This document shows positions 26,275-37,588 of a DNA stretch of 64,000 bases, piece by piece. The translations under genes and the position numbers were made by a program. The DNA is from Burkholderia sp. HI2500 (GTDB taxonomy: Bacteria > Pseudomonadota > Gammaproteobacteria > Burkholderiales > Burkholderiaceae), in NCBI RefSeq assembly GCF_002223055.1, contig NZ_NKFL01000003.1, positions 154,615 through 218,614 of the forward strand. The letters run 5' to 3'. The notes beneath the pieces were generated by a model. It was not told the origin of the DNA. It searched no databases and saw only the letters and a list, made by a program, of their open reading frames with translations. Numbering within the stretch: the first letter of the stretch is position 1; every line of letters starts with the position of its first letter.

Positions 26275-26356
26275 GGTGTGGAGCGGCGCTCCCGGGCAAG
26301 GGGTATTCGGAAAGGATAGGCCGGCGCGCGGCCGGCGGCAGGGCGATCGGCCGGCG

Positions 26357-27670
<1,314 letters not shown>

Positions 27671-27681
27671 TTAGCCCCATA

Positions 27682-28446
27682 TTATAGCGTTTCAGCGATT
27701 TCCTCACTCGTCGCATACCGGGCATCAGCGTGGCGGGGCCGGGAATTTGGGGGCTCGATCGGCACGCGGTCGAGCTGATAGCCGTAGCCGTAGAGCGGCA
27801 GCAGCCGGTAGCCGCGCTCCGGAAGCAGCCGTAGTTTGCTGCGCAGCCGGGACGCATGGGTATCGAGCGTGCGCGACTTCATGTCGCGGCGGCGCGCCCA
27901 CACCGTTTCGAGGATATGGGCGCGCGACACCGGCCGCGACAGGTTCGTGAACAGCAACTGCGCGAACCGGAACTCCTTCGGCGTGAGTGAAACGATTGCG
28001 TCGTCGAAGCGAACGAGGCAGTGGGTGGCGTCGAAAGCGTATTCGCCATACATTTCGCGCGAGCGGTTGGGTGGCCGGCGGACGCCGGCGCGCCGGCTCA
28101 GCGCGTTGACGCGCGCGAGCAGCTCGGGCCCGCTCACGGGGCGTACGAGGCAATCGTCGGCGCCCGCGTGCAGGCACGATACGATTTCGCTCTCGCGCGG
28201 CAGCAGCATCACGGCGATGGCCGGCAGCCCCGGCAGGACCGTCTGCGCACGCGGGATGACTTCCTCGGCCGGCTGGTCGCCGGCCCAGTGGCCGGTGATC
28301 AGCATGTCGCACGTGTTGTCGGTGGCGAGCCACTCGAACAACGCCGCGCTGGACGGAAACGCATGGCACACGTGACCGCCCGCAAAGAGCAGGCGGTTCA
28401 GGAGCGCGGCATGGCGCGCGTCCGGATCGATCAGAGCGATTCGCAT
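27682..28446 (-). CDS. Response-regulator-like protein with degenerate receiver and OmpR-type DNA-binding domain
   Basis: The product is 254 aa from the ATG at 28446. The receiver fold is recognisable (MRIALIDPDARHAALLNRLL; acidic D7 and D9), but the phospho-acceptor position after CDMLIT is a glycine (G52), the conserved Thr/Ser is replaced near L81, and the conserved Lys is an Arg (R102 in VRPVSG). The C-terminal winged helix (about 140-226) is intact: SLTPKEFRFAQLLF, SRAHILETVWARR, SRTLDTHASRLRSKL, YGYGYQL. No histidine kinase is next to it. It probably acts as a phosphorylation-independent transcription factor. It sits directly upstream of hemA on the same strand; a role in heme regulation is only suggested by position. 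Confidence 0.85.
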   Translation of the reverse strand: MRIALIDPDARHAALLNRLLFAGGHVCHAFPSSAALFEWLATDNTCDMLITGHWAGDQPAEEVIPRAQTVLPGLPAIAVMLLPRESEIVSCLHAGADDCLVRPVSGPELLARVNALSRRAGVRRPPNRSREMYGEYAFDATHCLVRFDDAIVSLTPKEFRFAQLLFTNLSRPVSRAHILETVWARRRDMKSRTLDTHASRLRSKLRLLPERGYRLLPLYGYGYQLDRVPIEPPNSRPRHADARYATSEEIAETL

Positions 28447-28617
28447 GAGAATTTCTTCAATACGGCAGCCGGCGCGCGCTTGCCATAACGTCGAGTCGGC
28501 CCCTACACTCGAATGTTGGCGGCACCCGGCTGGTCTCGGGTTCGATGGATGAATCGATGCTAGCCGCTGGCAACGTTCACGCCTATGGGACGAATCTGAA
28601 TTTATAGAAGGCGTCGA

Positions 28618-28872
28618 ATGAACTGGTTTGGAATCCTTGTCCTGGGAGCGGCCGTCGGGCTGTTCGGCCGATGGCTGCATCCGATGCGGCGCACGGGCCG
28701 GCCGGCGTGGTGGATCGCGGTGCTCGCCGGCATCGTCGGCGCGGGCGCGGCCCGCATGGCCGGCAATCTCTCGGGACTGTTTTACGATGGCGAGACGCTC
28801 GAATGGCCGGTCTGCACCGGTGTCGCGTTCCTCGTCGTAGCCGTGACGGTTACGCTGTCGGCCCGTCGCTGA
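28618..28872 (+). CDS. Small membrane protein, GlsB/YeaQ/YmgE (transglycosylase-associated)-like
   Basis: The product is 84 aa with three hydrophobic segments and glycine-rich packing motifs: LVLGAAVGLFGRWLHPM, WWIAVLAGIVGAGAARMAG and a C-terminal TGVAFLVVAVTVTL. This resembles the GlsB/YeaQ/YmgE family of small inner-membrane proteins, whose function is poorly defined and often stress related. Similarity is moderate, so the family call is tentative. It is divergent from the response-regulator gene and 18 nt upstream of the aminopeptidase P gene. Confidence 0.7.
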   Translation: MNWFGILVLGAAVGLFGRWLHPMRRTGRPAWWIAVLAGIVGAGAARMAGNLSGLFYDGETLEWPVCTGVAFLVVAVTVTLSARR

Positions 28873-28890
28873 ATGTTCTCAGGTGAAATC

Positions 28891-30705
28891 ATGAATGCCC
28901 GTCTTCCCGAAGTCTCGCCGGTGCCGGCCCGCCTCGCGCTGCTGCGTGGCGCCATGGCCCGCGAGGACCTGGCCGCCTATCTCGTGCCGTCCGCCGATCC
29001 CCATCTGTCCGAGTATCTGCCGGAGCGCTGGCAGGCCCGTCGCTGGCTGTCCGGCTTCACGGGCTCGGTCGGCACGCTGGTGGTGACCGCGGATTTCGCG
29101 GGGTTGTGGGTCGACAGCCGCTACTGGGTACAGGCCGATGCCGAACTGGCCGGCACGGGCGTGCAACTGATGAAGATGACGGGCGGGCAGCAGAGCGCGC
29201 CGCACGTCGACTGGCTTGCGCAGAACGTGGCGGCAGGGGCGACGGTCGGCGTCGACGGCGCCGTGCTGGGTGTCGCGGCCGCACGCGGGCTGACGGGTGC
29301 GTTGAACGCACGCGGCATTGCGCTGCGCACCGATCTCGACCTGCTCGACGCGATCTGGCCCGAGCGGCCGGGGCTGCCCGGCGACGCGGTGTTCGAGCAC
29401 GCGGCGCCGCAGGCCGATACGACGCGCGCGAGCAAGCTGGCCGAAGTGCGCCGCGCGATGGGCGCGCAGGGTGCGCAATGGCATTTCGTGTCGACGCTCG
29501 ACGATCTCGCATGGCTGTTCAACCTGCGCGGCGCCGACGTCAACTTCAATCCCGTATTCGTTGCGCACGCAATGATCGGCGCCGATCGCGCGACGTTGTT
29601 CGTCGCCGACGGCAAGGTGTCGCCGGCGCTGGCCGCGTCGCTCGCGAAGGATGGTGTCGACGTGCGCGCCTACGACGCCGCGCGCGCCGCGCTCGCGTCG
29701 CTGCCGGACGGCGCGACGCTGCTGATCGACCCGCGCCGCGTGACGTTCGGCACGCTCCAGGCCGTGCCGGCCGGCGTGAAGCTCGTCGAGGCCGTGAATC
29801 CGTCGACGTTCGCGAAGTCGCGCAAGACGTCCGCCGAGATCGAGCACGTGCGCGTGACGATGGAACACGACGGCGCCGCGCTCGCGGAATTCTTCACGTG
29901 GTTCGAGCAGGCGGTGAACCGCGAGACGATCACCGAGCTGACGATCGAGGAAAAGCTCACGGCCGCCCGCGCCCGGCGCCCCGGCTATGTGTCGGCGAGC
30001 TTTGCGACGATTGCGGGCTTCAACGCGAACGGCGCGATGCCGCACTACCACGCGACGCCGGCGTCGCACGCGACGATCGCCGGCGACGGCCTGCTGCTGA
30101 TCGATTCGGGCGGCCAGTACGTGACGGGCACGACCGACATCACGCGTGTCGTGCCGGTCGGCACCGTCAGCGACCTGCAGCGGCGCGATTTCACGATCGT
30201 GCTGAAGTCGATGATGGCGCTGTCGCGCGCACGCTTCCCGCGCGGCATCCGCTCGCCGATGCTCGACGCGATCGCGCGCGCACCGATGTGGGCGGCCGGG
30301 CTCGACTACGGCCACGGCACGGGGCATGGCGTCGGCTACTTCCTGAACGTGCACGAAGGCCCGCAGGTGATCTCGCACTACGCGCCGGCCGAGCCGCACA
30401 CGGCGATGGAAGAGGGCATGATCACGTCGATCGAGCCGGGCGTGTATCGACCCGGCCAGTGGGGCATCCGGATCGAGAACCTGGTCGTGAACCGCGCGGC
30501 CGGGCAGACGGAATTCGGCGATTTCCTCGCATTCGAGACGCTGACGCTGTGCCCGATCGACACGCGCTGCGTGCTGATCGAGATGCTGCACGACGACGAG
30601 CGCGCATGGCTGAACACGTATCACGCGACGGTGCGCGAGCGTGTCGGCCGGCACCTGAGCGGCGATGCGAAGGCGTGGCTCGACGCGCGCACGCAGCCGA
30701 TCTGA
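28891..30705 (+). CDS. pepP: Xaa-Pro aminopeptidase P, M24B family (long form)
   Basis: The product is 604 aa from the ATG at 28891 (AGGTGA upstream). It removes an N-terminal residue before proline. The layout is that of long, three-domain aminopeptidases P: two N-terminal creatinase-like domains, starting ARLALLRGAMAREDLAAYLV with GFTGSVGTLVVTADFAGLWV, then the pita-bread catalytic domain. Metal ligands are visible: D residues in LLIDSGGQYVTGTTDITRV, H in GHGTGHGVGYFLNVHEGP, E in EEGMITSIEPGVY and E in FLAFETLTLCP. The start MNARLPEVSPVPARL is reasonable. It is cytoplasmic. Confidence 0.93.
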   Translation: MNARLPEVSPVPARLALLRGAMAREDLAAYLVPSADPHLSEYLPERWQARRWLSGFTGSVGTLVVTADFAGLWVDSRYWVQADAELAGTGVQLMKMTGGQQSAPHVDWLAQNVAAGATVGVDGAVLGVAAARGLTGALNARGIALRTDLDLLDAIWPERPGLPGDAVFEHAAPQADTTRASKLAEVRRAMGAQGAQWHFVSTLDDLAWLFNLRGADVNFNPVFVAHAMIGADRATLFVADGKVSPALAASLAKDGVDVRAYDAARAALASLPDGATLLIDPRRVTFGTLQAVPAGVKLVEAVNPSTFAKSRKTSAEIEHVRVTMEHDGAALAEFFTWFEQAVNRETITELTIEEKLTAARARRPGYVSASFATIAGFNANGAMPHYHATPASHATIAGDGLLLIDSGGQYVTGTTDITRVVPVGTVSDLQRRDFTIVLKSMMALSRARFPRGIRSPMLDAIARAPMWAAGLDYGHGTGHGVGYFLNVHEGPQVISHYAPAEPHTAMEEGMITSIEPGVYRPGQWGIRIENLVVNRAAGQTEFGDFLAFETLTLCPIDTRCVLIEMLHDDERAWLNTYHATVRERVGRHLSGDAKAWLDARTQPI

Positions 30706-30760
30706 CACGACACGCGATAACGGCCGGACAACGGCCGAACGACACAACCGAGGGCAGGCA

Positions 30761-31312
30761 ATGGCGGACACCGCAGTGATCGTGGTCGACATGCAGCGCG
30801 GGCTGGTGGAGCGGGCGCGGCCCGCTTACCGGCTCGACGATGTGGTATCGGGCATCAACCGGCTGACGGCGGCGGCGCGTGCGGCGAACGCGCCCGTGTG
30901 CTTCGTGCAGCACGACGGCGATGCGGACGACGACATCGTGCCCGGCACGCCGGGTTGGGAGCTGCATGCGGGGCTGGTTGTCGGGAACGACGACTGGCGT
31001 GTGCGCAAGCAGGTGAGCGATTCGTTTCACGACACGCCGCTCGCGGCGCAACTCGACCGCCACGGCATCCGTTCGGTGCTGATCTGCGGTTATGCGACCG
31101 AGTTCTGCGTCGATTCGGCCGCGCGCCGCGCGGCGCTGCTCGGCTACCGGACGACGGTCGTGTCCGATCTGCACACGACGAACGAGCGCACGCACCTGTC
31201 GGCCGCGCAGATCGTCGCGCACCATCACTTCGTATGGCAAAGCAATTCGCTGTCGGGTAACCCGGTGACGCCGCGTCCGCTCGCGGACGTCCTTTCGACG
31301 GAGTTCGCATGA
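30761..31312 (+). CDS. Isochorismatase-family cysteine hydrolase
   Basis: The product is 183 aa from the ATG at 30761 (GAGGG upstream). The catalytic triad of the family is complete: D10 in VIVVDMQRG, K83 in VRKQVSDSF and C116 in YATEFCVDSAARRAALLGY. Members hydrolyse amides such as nicotinamide, ureides and N-carbamoyl compounds, so the specific substrate is open. The stop codon overlaps the start of a HAD hydrolase gene (ATGA), so the two are translationally coupled and probably work in one pathway. Confidence 0.9.
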   Translation: MADTAVIVVDMQRGLVERARPAYRLDDVVSGINRLTAAARAANAPVCFVQHDGDADDDIVPGTPGWELHAGLVVGNDDWRVRKQVSDSFHDTPLAAQLDRHGIRSVLICGYATEFCVDSAARRAALLGYRTTVVSDLHTTNERTHLSAAQIVAHHHFVWQSNSLSGNPVTPRPLADVLSTEFA

Positions 31313-31932
31313 CGATCAAGGCCGTGGTGTTCGATTTCGGCGGCGTGCTGATCGACTGGAGCCCCGAGTACCTTTACCGGGAGTTGATTCCCGACGACGC
31401 GGAGCGTCGCTGGTTTCTCACGCATGTGTGCGCGATGGACTGGGTGATCCGCCAGGACGGCGGGCAGACGATCGAGGAAGGCACGGCCGAGCTCGTCGCG
31501 AAGTTTCCGGAGCACGAGGCGCTGATCCGCGCGTTCTACGCGCGCTGGCACGAAATGATCGGCGGCGTGCTCGAAGAGGGCGCCGCGCTCGTCGATCGAC
31601 TTGAAGCGCAGGGGATGCCGCTGTTCGGCCTGACGAACTGGTCCGCGCAGACGTTTCCGTATGCGTGGGACAACTTCCCGGTGCTGCGGCGTTTCAAGGA
31701 GATCGTCGTGTCGGGGCGTGTGCAGCTCGTGAAGCCCGATCCGGCGATCTACCGCGAGATGCATGCGCGGATCGAACCGCACCTGCCGGGCATCGCGTCG
31801 CACGAACTCGTATTCATCGACGACAACGCGAAGAACGCCGCGGCCGCGACGGCGCTCGGCTGGCACGGCATTCATCACACGAGTGCGGCGACGACCGAGG
31901 CGCGGCTGCGCGAACTGGGCGCGCTCGCGTAA
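31309..31932 (+). CDS. HAD-superfamily hydrolase (subfamily IA)
   Basis: The product is 207 aa. HAD motif I is VVFDFGGVLIDW with nucleophile D9. The canonical second Asp (DxD) is replaced by glycine (DFGG), a variant seen in many epoxide-hydrolase-like and YihX-like HADs. Motif II LFGLTNWSAQTFP, motif III VKPDPAIYREM and motif IV LVFIDDNAKNAAAA follow. It is probably a phosphatase of small sugar or nucleotide phosphates; the substrate is unknown. It overlaps the upstream isochorismatase gene by 4 nt and ends before a bidirectional terminator. Confidence 0.9.
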   Translation: MTIKAVVFDFGGVLIDWSPEYLYRELIPDDAERRWFLTHVCAMDWVIRQDGGQTIEEGTAELVAKFPEHEALIRAFYARWHEMIGGVLEEGAALVDRLEAQGMPLFGLTNWSAQTFPYAWDNFPVLRRFKEIVVSGRVQLVKPDPAIYREMHARIEPHLPGIASHELVFIDDNAKNAAAATALGWHGIHHTSAATTEARLRELGALA

Positions 31933-31960
31933 GCGGCGGGCGAGCAGCCCGCCATCGGAT

Positions 31961-31990
31961 AAAAAAAGCGGGCCAGCGGCCCGCTTTTTT
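31961..31990. terminator. Bidirectional terminator between the HAD and ettA genes
   Basis: AGCGGGCC-AGC-GGCCCGCT (31967-31985) has seven A residues on the left and a T run on the right. Confidence 0.9.
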
Positions 31991-32070
31991 GTTGTCACGC
32001 TTCCTGAAGCGGCTCCCCCTCGGCGACCGGCCCCGCGTTGCCGCGGCGCCGGGCACCCGGGCCGTGCCGG

Positions 32071-33738
<1,668 letters not shown>

Positions 33739-33942
33739 TTCGGTGTGAAAGTCAGAAGTGGTTGAGACTGCCGCGCAGCGCGTGGGCGTGGCGGCGTCGG
33801 GTGATTCGGTACGGAGCGTGCCGCGCGAGGCGCGGCGGCGTCGCCGCGTGTGGGCGGCGCGAGCGGCTATTGTACTTCGCCGCCGAGTGTCGCTGACAGC
33901 GGCGGAGTGCTGCAGCGGTCCGGATTGGCCATTCGGCCGAGG

Positions 33943-34251
33943 CTACAGCCACGCGGCGACGCCGCCGTGCCCCGAGCACGTGCCGCGGCGGTGACGGCTG
34001 AAGCTGTACGTGCCGTCGCGGCAGCGCGCGCTCGCACCGTCGGGCACGCGGCCCGACTTCGAATGCGCGGGGGCGTGCACGGTTTCGCCGTCGCGGTTGC
34101 GATACGTGTCGTGGCGGTCGAGATCGGCTTCGTTGCTGTAGCCGGTCGGTGCGCGATACGCGTGTGCCGGAAGGGGCAGCGCGGCGCACGCGACGAAAAA
34201 TGCGGCGGACAGCGTCGCGACGCGTGTCGCGCGGCGGAGCAGGGCGGGCAT
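33943..34251 (-). CDS. DUF3761-family secreted small protein
   Basis: The product is 102 aa. A Sec signal peptide (about 1-31, ending AHA) precedes a mature domain of about 70 residues. The mature part ends with ARCRDGTYSFSRHRRGTCSG and HGGVAAWL, the compact Cys/His/Gly signature of DUF3761. The frame is open far upstream, but the ATG at 34251 begins the signal peptide with GAGAG just before it. It is periplasmic or secreted, with one probable disulfide. Function is unknown. It precedes ettA on the same strand by 204 nt. Confidence 0.88.
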   Translation of the reverse strand: MPALLRRATRVATLSAAFFVACAALPLPAHAYRAPTGYSNEADLDRHDTYRNRDGETVHAPAHSKSGRVPDGASARCRDGTYSFSRHRRGTCSGHGGVAAWL

Positions 34252-34331
34252 GGTCTCTCTCGGTCTATTGTTATCGGTGCCGGGCCGCATGTTAGCCGAT
34301 CGGCAGAGGAAGCGCGCCGTGACGCAGGGCG

Positions 34332-35249
34332 CTACGCCGCGCCGGACATCGATGCCGCACCGTCGGCCAGTGCGGCGTCGAGGATCCATCGGCGAAAGGC
34401 GGCAACCTTTGGCCGTTCCGCGTGATGCGGCGGATAGACGAGGTAGTACGCGAAATCGTCGAGCCACGCGACGTCGGCGAGCTGCACGAGCCGGCCGCTT
34501 GCCAGCTCGCCGCGCACCATCGCGGCCGGCAGCAGCCCGGCGCCCTGGCCGGCGACGATCGCCTGCAGCAACAGGCCCGAGTCGTCGAACGCGGGGCCGC
34601 GCGGCGGGCCAAAATCGTCGATCCGCTGCGCGCCGAACCAGATGTGCCAGCCCTTGCGCTCGGCGTCGTGCAACTGCGGCCAGCCGACGAGCTCGGCCGG
34701 CGTCGCCGGCATGCCGAGCCGCGCGACGAGTTCGGGCGATGCGAGCGCGACGATCTCCACCGTCAGCAGGCGCTCGCTGCACAGCCCGATGTAGCGCCCG
34801 AGGCCATGACGGATCGCGACGTCGACGCCGTCGCGCGAGAAGTCCGCCAGTGCATGGCTCGTGACGACCTGCAGGTCGACGTCCGGGCAAGCCTCCCGGA
34901 ACTGCGCGAGGCGCGGGACGAGCCACGCGGATGCGAAGAACGGCGTGACGCTCACCGTTAGCACGCCGCTGTCGGCCGCACCCGACACGCGCTGCGACGC
35001 ATCGGCGATCTGCCGGAACGCGTTGCGCACCGGCGGCAGGTAGTCGCGGCCGGCGGCCGTGAGCAGGATGCCGCGGTTGACGCGCTCGAACAGCTGTACG
35101 CCGAGATGCGTCTCGAGCGTGCGGATCATCTGGCTTACCGCGCCGGGCGTGACCGACAGCTCCTCGGCGGCCGCCTTCACCGACAGGTGGCGGGCGGCCG
35201 CTTCGAATGCGCGCAGCGGGTTGAGAGGCGGCAAGCGGGAACGGTTCAT
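34332..35249 (-). CDS. LysR-family regulator, GcvA-like
   Basis: The product is 305 aa. The DNA-binding domain reads MNRSRLPPLNPLRAFEAAAR, then SVKAAAEELSVTPGAVSQMI and RTLETHLGVQLFERVNRGI. The PLNPLRAFEAAARH start is typical of the GcvA-like branch. A full effector domain follows. It is divergent from an MFS transporter gene; the 192-nt gap has two short palindromes that could be its operators, so it probably regulates the transporter. The inducer is unknown. Confidence 0.92.
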   Translation of the reverse strand: MNRSRLPPLNPLRAFEAAARHLSVKAAAEELSVTPGAVSQMIRTLETHLGVQLFERVNRGILLTAAGRDYLPPVRNAFRQIADASQRVSGAADSGVLTVSVTPFFASAWLVPRLAQFREACPDVDLQVVTSHALADFSRDGVDVAIRHGLGRYIGLCSERLLTVEIVALASPELVARLGMPATPAELVGWPQLHDAERKGWHIWFGAQRIDDFGPPRGPAFDDSGLLLQAIVAGQGAGLLPAAMVRGELASGRLVQLADVAWLDDFAYYLVYPPHHAERPKVAAFRRWILDAALADGAASMSGAA

Positions 35250-35281
35250 TCAGTTTTTCTAAATCGAAAGTCCGACGAAAT

Positions 35282-35296
35282 ATCGTTTGAGACGAT
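35282..35296. promoter_or_regulatory. Possible LysR box (T-N11-A) in the divergent promoter
   Basis: ATCGT-TTGAG-ACGAT is a 5-bp-arm palindrome containing T-N11-A (T at 35283, A at 35295). It lies 33 nt before the LysR start codon. Confidence 0.45.
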
Positions 35297-35370
35297 GCAT
35301 ATGCGCGAGTACCGTTGACGCATCGGATCGCATGCTGCGCGACTGCCTGTCGGCAGCCGATGCGATCAAC

Positions 35371-35383
35371 ATAGTTCAACTAT
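35371..35383. promoter_or_regulatory. 13-bp palindrome upstream of the MFS gene
   Basis: ATAGTT-C-AACTAT is a perfect palindrome 58 nt before the MFS start codon. It could be a second LysR half-site or overlap the MFS promoter. Confidence 0.4.
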
Positions 35384-35441
35384 ATCCAAGAGGCAATCCG
35401 GACGCCGACCGGCGGCCGGGGAACCTGAGAGGAGCATCGTC

Positions 35442-36746
35442 ATGAACCGCCCGGGCGCATCGCGCGTTTTCTACGGCTGGTACGTGGTGGCGGCCGCGTT
35501 TGCCGTCACGTTCGTCGGTTTCGGCAGCGCATACACGTTCAGCGCCTTCGTCGAGTCGCTGCAGCGGGATTTTGCCGCGTCGCGCGGGCAGATCTCGCTC
35601 GTGTTTTCGCTCGCCGGCTTCCTGTATTTCGGTTTCGGCATCGTCAGCGGGCCGCTGGCCGACCGCTTCGGCTCGCGGCGGCTCGCCGTCGCCGGGATGT
35701 TGCTGACGGGCATCGGGCTCGCGGCTGCCGGCGCCGCGCATACGCTGGTGCAGGTCTACGTCGCGTACGGGCTCGGTGTCGGTCTCGGCGTCGGCTGCGC
35801 GTACGTGCCGGCTGTCGGCGCCGTGCAGCGATGGTTCGTGCGCCGGCGCGGCTTCGCGTCGGGGCTCGCGGTCGCCGGGATCGGCGTCGGCACGCTGGTG
35901 ATGCCGCCGCTCGCGTCCGCGCTGATCGCGCACGTCGGCTGGCGCGGCGCGTATTTCACGCTGGCCGTGATCGCGGTCGTGATCGGCGCGGGGATGGCGT
36001 TGCTGATCGAAAACGATCCGCGCGGGCGGGGGCTGCTGCCGGACGGAGAGGCGGCGCATGAGCCCGTCGAGGGCGGCGGCGCGAAGGCCACCGCGCGCGA
36101 TGCGGGGCCTTCGGTGTCCGGTGCGGCCGCTAGTCGCAAGCCGGCTGCCGGCGCGACGGTGCGCGAAGCCGTCACGTCGCGCTCGTTCGCGAGCCTCTAC
36201 GCGGCATGCCTCATCTGCTCGTTCGGCGTGTTCGTCCCGTTCGTTCATCTCGTGCCGTACGCGCTCGATCATGGCGTCTCGTCATCGACGGCCGTGCTGC
36301 TGCTCGGCGCGATCGGCGTCGGCAGCACGGCCGGCCGCTTCTTCCTCGGCGGTCTCGCCGACCGCTTCGGCCGCCGCACCTCGCTGCTCGCGATGTTCGC
36401 GGGCATGGCCGTCGCGCTCGTCGCATGGGCCGGCGCCGGCACCGTCGCCACGCTTGCCGCGTTCGCACTGGGGTTCGGCGTGTTCTACGGCGGCTGGGTC
36501 GCGGTGCTGCCGGCGGTGGTGATGGACTATTTCGGCGGCCGCAACGTGAGCGGGATCATCGGCGTGCTCTATACCAGCGTCGCATTCGGCACGCTGATCG
36601 GGCCGACCGCGGCCGGCTTCATCTACGACGCGGGAGGCGGCTATCTCGTGCCGATCCTGGCCAGTGCCGCCGCGAATGCGATCGCGTTCGCGATCGTCGC
36701 GACGACGGGGGGCGCGTCGACGGCCGCACATGCGGCGCGCGGATAA
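35442..36746 (+). CDS. MFS transporter (monocarboxylate/OxlT-like branch)
   Basis: The product is 434 aa with 12 predicted membrane helices and a cytoplasmic loop of about 45 residues in the middle. The N-terminus FYGWYVVAAAFAVTFVGFGS and the motif GPLADRFGSRRLAVAG are typical of the oxalate/formate and monocarboxylate MFS group; the second half has FFLGGLADRFGRRTSLLAMF. It probably moves a small organic acid. It is divergent from a GcvA-like LysR regulator. The SD region contains GAGAGGAG before the ATG. Confidence 0.9.
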   Translation: MNRPGASRVFYGWYVVAAAFAVTFVGFGSAYTFSAFVESLQRDFAASRGQISLVFSLAGFLYFGFGIVSGPLADRFGSRRLAVAGMLLTGIGLAAAGAAHTLVQVYVAYGLGVGLGVGCAYVPAVGAVQRWFVRRRGFASGLAVAGIGVGTLVMPPLASALIAHVGWRGAYFTLAVIAVVIGAGMALLIENDPRGRGLLPDGEAAHEPVEGGGAKATARDAGPSVSGAAASRKPAAGATVREAVTSRSFASLYAACLICSFGVFVPFVHLVPYALDHGVSSSTAVLLLGAIGVGSTAGRFFLGGLADRFGRRTSLLAMFAGMAVALVAWAGAGTVATLAAFALGFGVFYGGWVAVLPAVVMDYFGGRNVSGIIGVLYTSVAFGTLIGPTAAGFIYDAGGGYLVPILASAAANAIAFAIVATTGGASTAAHAARG

Positions 36747-36827
36747 GCGCACTTCCCACGGCACGGCTTCGCGAATTCCGGTACGGTGGCCGGATCGTGA
36801 ACCGAAGGCATCCAGCCGGGAGGCCCC

Positions 36828-37172
36828 GTGACATTCGACGAAGTTCGGCAGATCGCACTGGCTTGGCGCGGCGTCGAGGAAGGCACGTCATACGGCACGC
36901 CCGCACTCAAGGTGAAGGGCAAGATGCTCGCGCGGCTGCGCGAGGACGGCGACACGCTCGTCGTAAAAGGCGTCGGCCCCGACGAGCGCGCGTGGCTGAT
37001 CGAATCGGAACCCGACGTGTATTACGTGACGGATCACTACGTCGGCTGGCCGATCGTGCTGGTGCGACTGTCGGCGGCCCATCCGGACGCCGTGAAAAAC
37101 CTGCTTCTGCGAGAATGGCAGGCCGTCGTCCCCGCCAAATGGCGTGACGAGATGGCGAACGGCACGCACTGA
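36828..37172 (+). CDS. MmcQ/YjbR-family protein
   Basis: The product is 114 aa. It shows the YjbR fold: MTFDEVRQIALAWRGVEEGT at the start, an N-terminal helix and SYGTPALKVKGKMLARLRED, then YYVTDHYVGWPIVLVRLSAA. YjbR proteins are small cytoplasmic proteins with a DNA-binding-like double-wing fold, and their function is not established. It follows the MFS gene after 81 nt on the same strand, but the two are not obviously linked functionally. Confidence 0.85.
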   Translation: MTFDEVRQIALAWRGVEEGTSYGTPALKVKGKMLARLREDGDTLVVKGVGPDERAWLIESEPDVYYVTDHYVGWPIVLVRLSAAHPDAVKNLLLREWQAVVPAKWRDEMANGTH

Positions 37173-37588
37173 CGCGCCGCCGGTTGCGACTGGCTGACCC
37201 GGTGTCGCCAGGTGCTTTCGGCGCTCGCGAGTCGCCACGGACGGTACAAGCGTTGCATCGATCGATGTCGATGCAACAAGTGGTTCCATCGAAATTCTTC
37301 AATTGGTTCTTAGTGAAGAACCGTTTGGTGCTTACACTCCTTCGCTTCGAAGGCAGCTGACGAAAGCCGACGGAAAGGGCGCACGCGATGCGCCGGCGCC
37401 CCGTGTGCCGCATCGCACCCGCAGCTTCGCAGACTGCGTCGCGACCCGTTCCGGAACGGCCCCCGATCCGGCTGCGCGCCTGCACCCATGCAGGCGCCGC
37501 ATCCGGCCCGGCTCAAGAACGACAATCCCCCGTTGCTGCCTTCACGCGATACCCGGCCATACCGGAACCGTTTTTTGGAGAGAGACAG
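37173..37588. other. 416-nt region upstream of gabP with two perfect inverted repeats
   Basis: No gene is seen. GTTGCATCGA (37252-37261) and TCGATGCAAC (37268-37277) form a perfect 10-bp inverted repeat with a 6-nt gap. GGTTCTT-AGTG-AAGAACC (37305-37322) is a second, tight one. Both are candidate operators for gabP. AGAGAGA-type Shine-Dalgarno sequence precedes the gabP ATG. Confidence 0.55.

Noticed and set aside
28447..28680. Extension of the response-regulator-like gene upstream to position 28680
   Set aside because: The added 78 residues are low-quality Ser/Arg/Pro-rich sequence, while MRIALIDPD at 28446 is the normal receiver start.
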